Shown: positions 46,888-54,592 of the stretch, in pieces
How the letters are laid out: each line of letters opens with the position of its first letter
How positions within the stretch are numbered: position 1 is the first letter of the stretch
From: Chryseobacterium sp. JAH
Lineage (GTDB): Bacteria > Bacteroidota > Bacteroidia > Flavobacteriales > Weeksellaceae
DNA length: 64,000 bases
Direction: 5' to 3'
NCBI RefSeq assembly: GCF_001507335.1
Contig: NZ_LMAH01000011.1
Coordinates: 37,848 to 101,847, forward strand
Position numbers and translations under genes: made by a program
Notes under the pieces: model-generated
Told to the model about the DNA's origin: nothing
What the model saw: only the letters and a program-made list of their open reading frames with translations
Databases searched by the model: none

Positions 46888-47196
46888 ATGCTGAATAAGA
46901 TAATTGCTTATTTTAATTTACGTTATAAAACTTTCGACAGTGGTGTCTGGAAATCTCACCCTGAAAAAAGAAAAAATTTAATCCAAGATGTTCTTCGTCA
47001 AAATATGGCCGTAGGGAAAAATCAAGAGCAAATACTCATGCTCTTTGGAAATGAGAGACGTATCTATTCCAACGGTTCCTGGAGTTATCCCATTTCATTT
47101 TTTAGAGACGGTAACCCAAAAAAATTTTTACATCTGTATTTTAACAACATGAATGTAGTTACTCATATGAGGATTAAATTCATCATAAAAAACTAA
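46888..47196 (+). CDS. Small hypothetical protein, BamE-like segment
   Basis: A 102-residue protein on the opposite strand to its neighbours, without signal peptide or cysteine. The segment NLIQDVLRQNMAVGKNQEQI followed by LMLFGNERRIYSNGSWSYPI resembles the pattern of BamE/SmpA-like folds (a helix, then a short loop with a G-x-P/N-type turn and strands). This resemblance is by eye and weak. It interrupts the polysaccharide locus between the aminotransferase and sugar transferase genes. A near-consensus TATTTTTA lies just upstream of the ATG. Confidence 0.6.
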   Translation: MLNKIIAYFNLRYKTFDSGVWKSHPEKRKNLIQDVLRQNMAVGKNQEQILMLFGNERRIYSNGSWSYPISFFRDGNPKKFLHLYFNNMNVVTHMRIKFIIKN

Positions 47197-47198
47197 AG

Positions 47199-47217
47199 GA
47201 GCAAAATGTTGCTGCTC
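47199..47217. terminator. Weak convergent terminator candidate
   Basis: GAGCA and TGCTC arms flank a 9-nt loop between the convergent small hypothetical gene and the aminotransferase gene, followed on the plus strand by TAGTTTTGG. Confidence 0.35.
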
Positions 47218-47254
47218 TAGTTTTGGCAAGTATCTTAGTTATTTGCGGCTATGA

Positions 47255-48391
47255 TCATTTCCGTAAAAAAAGTCTTATCACATTTCCGATTCTTATTCTG
47301 TCATCATCGGAAAGATTAGATCCTGAAGGCAAACATAATCCATTGTCAAATAATTTTTCTGCGATATTCGTTCCGTAGTAAGGTGCATCAGCAAAAACCG
47401 GCTGTAAATGCATTGGCTTCCACAACGGTCTGGATTCTATATTATCTTCTAAAAATGCTAATCTCAAATCTTCACGGTTTTTCCCTGCTATTTTTTCATC
47501 AATTACGATTGCCGACAACCAGTGATTGGAATAAAAATCGTTCGAAGGTTCTGAAAATACGTCTACTCCATCAATATCTTTGAATACTTCAACATAGAAA
47601 TCGTGCATTTTTCTGCGAGCTTCCACCCTATCGGATAACACTTCCATTTGTCCACGACCGATTCCCGCAACAATATTACTCATCCGGTAATTGTAGCCAA
47701 TCTGTGAATGCTGATAATGAGGTGCACTATCTCTTGCCTGTGTCGATAAAAATACGGCCTGGTCTTTATCTGCCTGATTATGGCAAACCAAGGCACCGCC
47801 GCCGGAAGTTGTAATAATTTTGTTTCCGTTAAATGATAATATCCCGAAACGACCGAAAGTTCCGCAAGCTGTCCCTTTGTAAGTAGAGCCTAACGCTTCG
47901 GCAGCATCTTCTATCACAGGAATATCATGCTTCTGAGCGATTGCCAAAATTTCATCCATTTTGGCCGGCATCCCGTACAGGTGAACAACAATAATAGCTT
48001 TTGGCTTTTTACCTTTAGAAATTCTGTCTTCAATTGCTTCTTCTAAAGCGAGCGGACACATATTCCAGGTATACTTTTCTGAATCTATAAAAACAGGAGT
48101 TGCTCCGCAGTAAGTGATTGGATTTGCAGATGCGCAGAAGCTGAAAGTAGATGTAATAACTTCGTCATCACATTTAACTCCTAACATTAATAACGAAAGA
48201 TGGATAGCAGAAGTCGCAGAATTTAAAGCACAAATTCTAACATCATTTTTTAGAAATAACGACAGTGACTGTTCAAATTCATTAATGTTTTCTCCCTGGG
48301 AGGTAACCCAGTTTTTTTCAAAAGCATCCTCAATAAAAAATATTTCTCTTCCCGAAAGATGTGGAGATGAAAGCCATATTTTATTTTGCAT
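47255..48391 (-). CDS. DegT/DnrJ/EryC1 family sugar aminotransferase
   Basis: A 378-residue PLP enzyme of the type that puts an amino group on nucleotide-linked keto sugars. NSATSAIHLSLLMLGVKCDD, PVIEDAAEALGSTYKGTACG (161 onward) and the PLP lysine K191 in FGILSFNGNKIITTSGGGAL are diagnostic. It resembles PglE/PseC-like enzymes that make amino-deoxy sugars such as bacillosamine precursors. A PglC-like transferase follows 0.5 kb downstream, so the two could start a glycan with an amino sugar. A dehydratase partner is not in the window. Confidence 0.92.
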   Translation of the reverse strand: MQNKIWLSSPHLSGREIFFIEDAFEKNWVTSQGENINEFEQSLSLFLKNDVRICALNSATSAIHLSLLMLGVKCDDEVITSTFSFCASANPITYCGATPVFIDSEKYTWNMCPLALEEAIEDRISKGKKPKAIIVVHLYGMPAKMDEILAIAQKHDIPVIEDAAEALGSTYKGTACGTFGRFGILSFNGNKIITTSGGGALVCHNQADKDQAVFLSTQARDSAPHYQHSQIGYNYRMSNIVAGIGRGQMEVLSDRVEARRKMHDFYVEVFKDIDGVDVFSEPSNDFYSNHWLSAIVIDEKIAGKNREDLRLAFLEDNIESRPLWKPMHLQPVFADAPYYGTNIAEKLFDNGLCLPSGSNLSDDDRIRIGNVIRLFLRK

Positions 48392-48409
48392 GGAATTATT
48401 TTAAAAAAG

Positions 48410-48417
48410 CAAATTTA
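48410..48417 (-). promoter_or_regulatory. Candidate -7 promoter element (TAAATTTG) of the aminotransferase gene
   Basis: An exact TAnnTTTG match on the minus strand ends 18 bp before ATG 48391. Confidence 0.45.
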
Positions 48418-48517
48418 ATATATCTCCATTGAAATAAAATGTTTTTTTTCCAAGTTATCATGATTCTTTTCTTTCAGTAATTAGTTTTTGACATTGAGAA
48501 ACCCAGCACTCCAATCA

Positions 48518-48585
48518 GCAGGTGCTTTTCCCCAACCCTTACTTTGACAGGCTCAGCATCAGAAAGGGAGGTACTTTCCTCTGGT
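48518..48585. repeat. Dispersed repeat shared with 54431-54525
   Basis: TGCTTTTCCCCAACCCTT, GACAGGCTCAGCATCAGAAA and GGGAGGTACTTTCCT recur, in the same order but rearranged, near 54431-54525. It is non-coding in both places and lies between genes of unrelated function. Confidence 0.5.
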
Positions 48586-48879
48586 TCGTGGTTCTGAGAG
48601 TTTCAGCCACCGACAACCATATTCAGCAACCAGTACACCAAGTGCTTTGCCCGAACCTAAAAGAATTTTCTTCCCCGACCCTAAGGTCAGTTTTTACGAG
48701 GCGATGCAGTACTTTATTTTTTTGATGTTTCTTTCTGCTGTGTGGTCTTTTTTATTGTTGATTAAGGTTCTAGAAAAAGGAGCTGAAAAAAATTAAATCT
48801 TTAGTTCTTTTGTCTTGAAACAAAAGAACCAAAAATTCAAGACTTGGATTCTTCAGCTAAAAAACAATGCTGTTCTCTA

Positions 48880-48956
48880 AAAATTCTAAACTTGCGCGAA
48901 TTCACAGTTAGTTCTTTATCTCAAAATTTGTCTCGCGCTTCAGACAATAGAATTTT
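48880..48956. repeat. Structured hairpin, version C
   Basis: A 77-bp element. Outer arms AAAATTCT/AGAATTTT (8 bp, perfect) and inner arms GCGCGA/TCGCGC (6 bp, perfect) are separated by AAACTT on the left and TTCAGACAAT on the right. It has the same architecture and length as version A, with a different outer arm pair. Confidence 0.7.
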
Positions 48957-49170
48957 ATTAACGTTCTCATCATTATTTTTTTTTAACGCTTCAGACTCCT
49001 AAGTCATATTTCCTAACGCTTTACCAGATTTTATTATGAACGAGACGAATTTAGCACGTAGAATATTTTAAAAGTCCTTTTGCTTCTATTTCTGTTTATT
49101 ATTTTATTTGAATCAGCGAACCTTTTCAAGGTTTGGCTTGATCCAAAAGAAGGAAAAAGATCAAGACTTA

Positions 49171-49321
49171 AAACTTTTACGCTACAAATTGAGCCAATGC
49201 TGAAAAGTTTAAACTTGCGCGAATTCGATATCAGTTCTATTATTCCAAATTTTAGTCGCGCTTCAAACAATAAACTTTTCTTAGTGGCCTTTGCTTTCAA
49301 TTTGTTTAACGCTAAAAGTTT
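49171..49321. repeat. Structured hairpin element, version A, copy 1
   Basis: A 151-bp element. The outermost arms AAACTTTT...CAAATTGA and TCAATTTG...AAAAGTTT enclose the 77-bp core at 49203-49279, with arms AAAAGTTT/AAACTTTT and GCGCGA/TCGCGC around a 33-nt loop. Confidence 0.75.
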
Positions 49322-49370
49322 AAGGTCTGTTTTTACGAAGTGATGAAGTACTTTATTTTGGTGTCATTTT

Positions 49371-49470
49371 TTTATTTGAATCAAGGGTAGGGATCTCGAA
49401 TGAAAATGAGATTCTTTATTTCACTTCGTCACATTCGTAATTACAACAACCGGCAAAATGCCGGCTATTG
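49371..49470. repeat. End module, copy 1
   Basis: TTTATTTGAATCAA, then GGGATC..GA...TGAGA, then ATTTCACTTCG..ACATTC. It matches the segment at 52121-52215. It lies between repeat block 1 and the RteC-like gene and includes that gene's likely terminator. Confidence 0.6.
49450..49464 (-). terminator. Probable terminator of the RteC-like gene
   Basis: A perfect 6-bp CCGGCA/TGCCGG stem with a 3-nt loop lies 50 bp beyond the stop codon, followed on the minus strand by TTGTTGT. Confidence 0.5.
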
Positions 49471-49514
49471 ATGTTGTTGTTCTTGTGTTATTTTGGTTTA
49501 TTAATGAGCCATTT

Positions 49515-50363
49515 TTATCCATCAAGGTCGGTGAAATGCTGTTCGAGATTTTCTTCCAGCAAATGGAGGAATTTTGTACGTCCTGTTTTCCGAAGCCTGA
49601 TTTCCCCGAGAATTTTATGGAAATTGCTTAAATCTACTCCCAGCATTTTTTCAAATGTTCTTGTAATTTCGCTTAATTCTATATTTCCGCCGTTGAAACA
49701 CCTCATTAAATGCAGACCGTATATCAGCTCAATAAGAGAAACTTTTGATGAAGACCATGATAATGGTGAAATAAAGGTGCTTTTTTCTGAAACAGCATTT
49801 CCAATCTTATCCATCTCATCTCGCAGGTATTCTTCGATCCTGTTATTTGCTATAATATGGGCAATATACTGATCATGAGAGGTTGTGAATCCCGAGTCGA
49901 AATTGTAAAAACTGAAAGACAGCTTCATCTTCATATCATAAGAATTTCTCACAAAGTATTTATGATCCAGATAGGTGGCATTCCGTCTGTAGTAACTGTA
50001 AAAATCTGCATTATCTCTGTAAAAGGATTTTAATTTCTCCTGTTCGTTTTCATAATATTTTCTCAAAACTTTATCCCCAGCCTCAGGTCTATAGGATTCA
50101 ATGCTTAAAATTTTTGAATAATAAATGAATTTTGAAATAAAAAGAGGTTTCCAATCTTTGAAAAAATGAACTTCATCTGCAATACTTTGAAATTGATTAT
50201 CAACAATCAATGACTTCAAGATCCTTACTGATTCATCTACTTTCATTAAGGACGCTTCACAGATGCCAATCCAATTATCATACTGTGTATTTGCTTCTTT
50301 GATGTTTTGAAGGAGTTTATCATGTAAATCCTCGATCTTCTTAAAAACTGTTTTCTGTACCAT
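49515..50363 (-). CDS. RteC-domain protein
   Basis: A 282-residue soluble, largely helical protein. The C-terminal third carries the RteC pattern: SWSSSKVSLIELIYGLHLMR, CFNGGNIELSEITRTFEKML, then VDLSNFHKILGEIRLRKTGR TKFL (written as two pieces). RteC of Bacteroides conjugative transposons is a DNA-binding activator of excision genes. Here no transposon gene, integrase or tetracycline operon is nearby; the gene sits alone inside a field of structured repeats. It may be a domesticated copy or a relic. The DNA-binding role is inferred from the family. Confidence 0.85.
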   Translation of the reverse strand: MVQKTVFKKIEDLHDKLLQNIKEANTQYDNWIGICEASLMKVDESVRILKSLIVDNQFQSIADEVHFFKDWKPLFISKFIYYSKILSIESYRPEAGDKVLRKYYENEQEKLKSFYRDNADFYSYYRRNATYLDHKYFVRNSYDMKMKLSFSFYNFDSGFTTSHDQYIAHIIANNRIEEYLRDEMDKIGNAVSEKSTFISPLSWSSSKVSLIELIYGLHLMRCFNGGNIELSEITRTFEKMLGVDLSNFHKILGEIRLRKTGRTKFLHLLEENLEQHFTDLDG

Positions 50364-50466
50364 GTCCGATTTTTTTTTGGAAAATTACGAAAATGGTTGA
50401 GGGGTTGAGGTTTAATGGATTCATTGTTTAATAAGAAAATATAATTAATGGGTCAGGGGGATTTCT

Positions 50467-50545
50467 GTTCTTTTGCTTCTATTCCTGTTTATTGTTTTAT
50501 TTGATTCAGCGAACCTTTTCAAGGTTTGTATTGAAGCAAAAGAAC
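50467..50545. repeat. Long-loop GTTCTTTTG hairpin, copy 1
   Basis: Arms GTTCTTTTG (50467-50475) and CAAAAGAAC (50537-50545) are separated by 61 nt, which include the inner hairpin AACCTT/AAGGTT. Other long copies: 50858-50936, 51333-51411, 51721-51799. Short copies with an 8-nt loop: 48804-48829 and 51013-51038. Confidence 0.7.
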
Positions 50546-50575
50546 CAAAAGTTCAAGACTTGGATTAATTGACTC

Positions 50576-50713
50576 AAACTTTATATTCCAATCTAAAATT
50601 TCCAAAACTTGAGCGAAATCAATATTGGTTTTTCGGTTTGCACTTTGTGTCGTTCTTCAAACAGTGGAAATTTTAAAAATTATTCTGATTTTTACGATTT
50701 CCACTTAAAGTTT
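50576..50713. repeat. Structured hairpin element, version B, copy 1
   Basis: Outermost arms AAACTTTA/TAAAGTTT, core arms AAAATTTCCA (50595-50604) / TGGAAATTTT (50665-50674), and inner GAGCGA / TCGTTC. The layout matches version A with different arm sequences. Confidence 0.75.
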
Positions 50714-51055
50714 TTAACGTCAATTATTCCCAGGTCGGTATTTACGAGTTGGTTAAGGACTTTATTTTGGTTTCAATTTTTTTATTTCCTGATGGGTTGG
50801 ATTTTTTGTTGGTAATGGAGGTTCTCTAAAAAAGGAGCTGAAAAAATTAAGTCTTTAGTTCTTTTGCTTCTATTCCTGTTTATTGTTTTATTTGATTCAG
50901 CGAACCTTTTCAAGGTTTGTCTTGAAACAAAAGAACCAAAAATTGCCTCCGGAATGTCGGCGAATGATATTTCAAGACTTGGATTCTTCAGCTAAAAAAA
51001 AATAAATCTTTAGTTCTTTTGTCTTGAAACAAAAGAACCAAAAGTTCAAGACTTA

Positions 51056-51206
51056 AAACTTTTACGCTACAAATTGAGCCCGTGCTGAAAAGTTTAAACT
51101 TGCGCGAATTCGATATCAGTTTTTTCTTTCCAAATTTTAGTCGCGCTTCAAACAATAAACTTTTCTTAGTGGCCTTTGCTTTCAATTTGCTTAACGCTAA
51201 AAGTTT
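51056..51206. repeat. Structured hairpin element, version A, copy 2
   Basis: 151 bp, nearly identical to copy 1. The core 77 bp is 51088-51164 with arms AAAAGTTT/AAACTTTT and GCGCGA/TCGCGC. Confidence 0.75.
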
Positions 51207-51441
51207 AAGGTCAGTTTTTACGAGGTGATGAAGTACTTCATTTTGGTTTGATTTTTTGATGTTTTTTTCTGATAGGTGGTCTTTTATTGGTGATTGAAGT
51301 TCTCTAAAAAGGAGCTGAAAAAATAAATCTTAGTTCTTTTGCTTCTATTCCTGTTTATTGTTTTATTTGATTCAGCGAACCTTTTCAAGGTTTGTCTTGA
51401 AACAAAAGAACCAAAAGTTCAAGACTTGGATTAATTGACTC

Positions 51442-51579
51442 AAACTTTATATTCCAATCTAAAATTTCCAAAACTTGAGCGAAATCAATATTGGTTTTTC
51501 GGTTCGCACTTTGTGTCGTTCTTCAAACAGTGGAAATTTTAAAAATCATTCTGATTTTTACGATTTCCACTTAAAGTTT
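51442..51579. repeat. Structured hairpin element, version B, copy 2
   Basis: Nearly identical to copy 1 (50576-50713). Core arms are at 51461-51470 and 51531-51540. Confidence 0.75.
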
Positions 51580-51816
51580 TTAACGTCAATTATTCCCAGG
51601 TCGGTATTTACGAGTTGGGGAAAGACTTTATTTTGGTTTCAATTTTTTTTATTTCCTGATGGGTTGGATTTTTGTTGGTGATTGAAGTTCTCTAAAAAGG
51701 AGCTGAAAAAATAAATCTTAGTTCTTTTGCTTCTATTCCTGTTTATTGTTTTCTTTGAATCAGCGAACCTTTTCAAGGTTTGGCTTGAAACAAAAGAACC
51801 AAAAGTTCAAGACTTA

Positions 51817-51967
51817 AAACTTTTACGCTACAAATTGAACCAATGCTGAAAAGTTTAAACTTGCGCGAATTCGATATCAGTTCTTTCATTCAAAATTTTA
51901 GTCGCGCTTCAAACAATAAACTTTTCTGAGTTGCCTTTGCTTTCAATTTGCTTAACGCTCAAAATTT
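51817..51967. repeat. Structured hairpin element, version A, copy 3
   Basis: The core 77 bp is at 51849-51925 with intact arms. The outermost right arm has drifted to AAAATTTT. Confidence 0.7.
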
Positions 51968-52120
51968 TAAGATCAGTTTTTACGGGGCGATGAAGTACTT
52001 CATTTTTTTTGATGTTTTTTTCTGGTGGGTGGTCTTTTTTATTGTTGATTAAGGTTCTATAAAGAGGAACTAAAAAAAATAAATCTTAGTTCTTTTGCTT
52101 CTATTCCTGTTTATTATTTT

Positions 52121-52215
52121 ATTTGAATCAAAGGGGGATCCTGACTGACAGTGAGACTTTTAATTTCACTTCGGGACATTCTAAATGACCACAGCGAGCA
52201 AAAATGCCAGCTAAC
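52121..52215. repeat. End module, copy 2
   Basis: It matches 49371-49470 (TTTATTTGAATCAA, GGGATC, ATTTCACTTCG, ACATTC) and closes repeat block 2 just before the regulator gene. Confidence 0.6.
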
Positions 52216-52249
52216 GACAGCCAGAGCGTTGGAGGTTAAGGCTTAGGGG

Positions 52250-53950
52250 CTAAGATGAGGGTGGATTGGAGTTTTCCTGTTTTTTTTGTTTGATGAAGTC
52301 GGTGGGGCGGATGCCGGTGACTTCCAGAAATGCGTCGGAAAATTTTTGTCTGTACTGAAATCCCACTTCTCTGCCCATGGCCGAAATGGTGTATTTGATA
52401 CACTGATCATCTTCATTCAATAGTTTTATGATATAACCAATTCGTAATTCATTAATATAGGTTTTAAAATTCACCCCCTTAACATCGTTGATATAGGCTG
52501 AGAGGTATTTTGAATTGGTACCCAATTTTTTCGCCAACCCATGTAATGTTAATCCCACCAATCTAAAACCTCCCTCATCTTCAAATTTTTTCAGCTTTAC
52601 AGAGATATCGCTCAATATATCCTCAGGTAAAGCTGTCTTTCTCTTTTCCTTAGATTCTTCATTATTTTTCATTTTCCCTTGCTGAAATTTCTGTTGTAAC
52701 AGCTCATATTTCCGTGCTATTTCTTTTTTATTTTTCTTATTAATGATCAAAACACCCATAAATATGATTGACAGAACAATAAAAAAGAGCATCAACCTAA
52801 AACCGGTAAGGTTTGATTTTTCCAATTTCTTTTTTTCACCGAGTAATTTTTTCTGATCATATTCACGGTGAATCTTTGATGATAAATAAGCAAAATCCTT
52901 TTGAAGCATGTTGTCTACCTTCAGCAATTGTTTGGTATAAAAAAGTTCTTTTTTTACATCCTTTTTCTCTTCATAGTATTGGATCATTGATGCGTAAGTT
53001 TTCCTGATCTCAGGAAGTATAAACTGATGGACAGTAAAGACAGAATCTACCTTCCTGTAATTTTTCAGTGCTTTTTCTTTATCTCCATTTATCCAATAGG
53101 TATTTCCGAGGTAATAATAAATTACCGAAGCCCATGCGAAATCATTTCTTTCCAAAATTTTCGGTAAAGACTTTTCAAGATAGTAGATTCCATCATTGTA
53201 ATTTTTTTTCCGGTATTCCATTATGCCTCTGCATTTCAAAAAATAGGCATGCTCCAGTTGATAATCCGCATTATCTGACATCATCAACCCTTTTCTAATT
53301 ATACTATCTGCTTCCGAAAATTTGTTAAGGTGCCTGTACGTAACCGCCAGCTGGTGCATACTATTGAAAGAGGCCTTTTTGTAATTATATACTGTCTCCG
53401 CATTCTTTTCCTTCTCCATCTGTTTTTCGGAATAGATCAGGCATTGCCTGAAGTGTTCAGATGCTTCATCATAGTAACCCAAATAAGACTTTACCACTCC
53501 GATGTGGTACAAAACCTTATTTTTAAGGTATCCATCATCTGTCTGGTCTGCATACTCCTGTGCTATCAAGTACTGATCCAATGCCGGTTTGAACTTTTTG
53601 ATATTGAAATAGAACACAATTCCTTTGCCCAAGTAGGCGTTGGCTATTAAACCTGCATTTTTGGATCGTAATGCCACAGCAATTGTAGAATCGGCATAGT
53701 TCATTTTTTTGTCAACTTTCTTTGAAAACTGAACCCCATCCCTATACCCCTGTACCCATTTTTCATAGTTCTTTTCGGCTTTCGCTTTTGAGATATATTG
53801 ACGAACAAACGGTAAAGCCTTTTCATCATCCGTGTCCATTTTTTCGTATTTTTTTCTTATCCCGATATATGAATTACCAGAAGTCTTCTGCGAAAATACA
53901 GAAGCAGAAAACAGGAATGTAATGAGAAAAAAAACAGAACGGTTTATCAT
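52250..53950 (-). CDS. Membrane-anchored TPR / AraC-type regulator
   Basis: 566 residues from ATG 53950. A signal sequence (MINRSVFFLITFLFSASVFS) is followed by an extracytoplasmic TPR region of about 330 residues (for example YLIAQEYADQTDDGYLKNKV, AVTYRHLNKFSEADSIIRKG). A transmembrane helix near 380-400 (FRLMLFFIVLSIIFMGVLII) follows, then a coiled segment and a C-terminal AraC helix-turn-helix domain (GLTLHGLAKKLGTNSKYLSA, GREVGFQYRQKFSDAFLEVT GIRP). Such one-protein sensors read an outside signal and act on DNA from the membrane. It is divergent from the small lipoprotein gene. A promoter element overlapping an upstream ATG at 53974 excludes the longer form. Confidence 0.88.
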   Translation of the reverse strand: MINRSVFFLITFLFSASVFSQKTSGNSYIGIRKKYEKMDTDDEKALPFVRQYISKAKAEKNYEKWVQGYRDGVQFSKKVDKKMNYADSTIAVALRSKNAGLIANAYLGKGIVFYFNIKKFKPALDQYLIAQEYADQTDDGYLKNKVLYHIGVVKSYLGYYDEASEHFRQCLIYSEKQMEKEKNAETVYNYKKASFNSMHQLAVTYRHLNKFSEADSIIRKGLMMSDNADYQLEHAYFLKCRGIMEYRKKNYNDGIYYLEKSLPKILERNDFAWASVIYYYLGNTYWINGDKEKALKNYRKVDSVFTVHQFILPEIRKTYASMIQYYEEKKDVKKELFYTKQLLKVDNMLQKDFAYLSSKIHREYDQKKLLGEKKKLEKSNLTGFRLMLFFIVLSIIFMGVLIINKKNKKEIARKYELLQQKFQQGKMKNNEESKEKRKTALPEDILSDISVKLKKFEDEGGFRLVGLTLHGLAKKLGTNSKYLSAYINDVKGVNFKTYINELRIGYIIKLLNEDDQCIKYTISAMGREVGFQYRQKFSDAFLEVTGIRPTDFIKQKKQENSNPPSS

Positions 53951-53971
53951 ATGAAGTGCATGGGGTTTATT

Positions 53972-53979
53972 CAAAATTA
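53972..53979 (-). promoter_or_regulatory. Candidate -7 promoter element (TAATTTTG) of the TPR/AraC gene
   Basis: An exact TAnnTTTG match ends 21 bp before ATG 53950 and overlaps the alternative ATG at 53974. Confidence 0.5.
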
Positions 53980-54225
53980 AAAAAAAATTCTTCTCTATCC
54001 ATCAGAAGTGACGGGAAGTCGTTCCCATGAAGCCATTTGTAAAAGATTGCGCCTTTTTAAAGGATCTCAAGCCTATTTTTTGTCTGTCCTCATTCGCAAA
54101 TCAAGACGTCTTTATTCACGAAAGGCTCCCTGAAACGCTTTTTATTTGCTCAGTACCCTTCTACATTTGACTTCAGAATTCTCAATGATCCGGCCGGAAT
54201 TTTTTTAATCAAAATTCCAAACAAC

Positions 54226-54450
54226 ATGAAAAAATCAATTTTAATATTCAGTTTATCGCTATGTACCCTTATCATTCATCAGTGCAGATCTTCCGACGAA
54301 GAACTTTTAGAAGAGCAAGATTCATTTCATTCAGAGTCGCAAGTACAGATGAAGGAATCGGATTCCCTGAAAGATGTACACCTGGATACTGATCCCCCGA
54401 TACGGGATGGGCATGACTGGGTAGTAGAAAATGCCTTTCCCCAGCCCTAA
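54226..54450 (+). CDS. Small acidic lipoprotein
   Basis: 74 residues. MKKSILIFSLSLCTLIIHQC is a lipoprotein-type signal with C20 as the probable acylated cysteine (the box IIHQC is imperfect). The mature part is short and strongly acidic (SSDEELLEEQDSFHSESQVQ). No family was recognised. It is divergent from the TPR/AraC regulator and upstream of the small protein and MauE-like genes. The last codons run into a dispersed repeat, so the original C-terminus may have been altered by repeat insertion. Confidence 0.6.
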   Translation: MKKSILIFSLSLCTLIIHQCRSSDEELLEEQDSFHSESQVQMKESDSLKDVHLDTDPPIRDGHDWVVENAFPQP

Positions 54451-54525
54451 AGGGAGACACTTTCCTACAGTCTGCAATTCGAGAGGCTCAGCATGAAAAA
54501 GGGAGGCACTTTCCTGTAGTTTAAG
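54431..54525. repeat. Tandem dispersed repeat after the small lipoprotein gene
   Basis: AAAGGGAGACACTTTCCT (from 54449) and AAAGGGAGGCACTTTCCT (from 54498) are two near-identical copies, with GAGGCTCAGCATGAA between them. The same pieces occur at 48518-48585. The first piece overlaps the last codons of the lipoprotein gene. Confidence 0.55.
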
Positions 54526-54592
54526 GGACGATGGTTAAGGTCGTTTTATCCGTTTATCCCTATTTTTTTCACTTTGTAAAACTTTATTATCA

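Larger units (their letters stand above)
48777..49330. repeat. Repeat block 1, left of the RteC-like gene
   Basis: It contains the unit opening GGAGCTGAAAAA, a short GTTCTTTTG/CAAAAGAAC hairpin (48804-48829), hairpin version C (48880-48956), a degraded long-loop hairpin (from 49074) and hairpin version A (49203-49279). Open frames here are translations of the repeats and are not counted as genes. Confidence 0.7.
50464..52220. repeat. Repeat block 2: alternating B-A-B-A hairpin units
   Basis: Four units follow one another with spacings of about 480, 386 and 375 bp: B (50576), A (51056), B (51442), A (51817). Each is introduced by GGAGCTGAAAAA and a GTTCTTTTG/CAAAAGAAC hairpin and followed by TTTTTACGAG. 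No gene is supported in this 1.8 kb; short open frames on both strands are repeat translations. Confidence 0.75.

Noticed and set aside
49034..49300. Minus-strand open frame starting MKAKATKKSLLFEARLKFG, with a near copy at 50988-51185
   Set aside because: Both are translations of the version A hairpin repeat. The similarity follows from the repeated DNA, and they diverge where the repeat ends.
50609..51681. Plus-strand frames starting MSEINIGFSV at 50609-50815 and 51475-51681
   Set aside because: They are translations of the version B repeat, low in complexity and phenylalanine-rich, with no plausible start signals.
48880..51967. Integron attC sites
   Set aside because: Some version A copies contain a GCTTAAC-like box, but matching GTTRRRY boxes are not consistently present, version B lacks it, and no integron integrase or cassette genes are seen.
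50464..52220. CRISPR array
   Set aside because: Repeat units are hundreds of bases long with internal inverted repeats; there are no uniform short spacers and no cas genes.
48392..52249. Insertion sequence or conjugative transposon
   Set aside because: No transposase, integrase, relaxase or terminal inverted repeats with target duplication were recognised; the RteC-like gene alone is insufficient.
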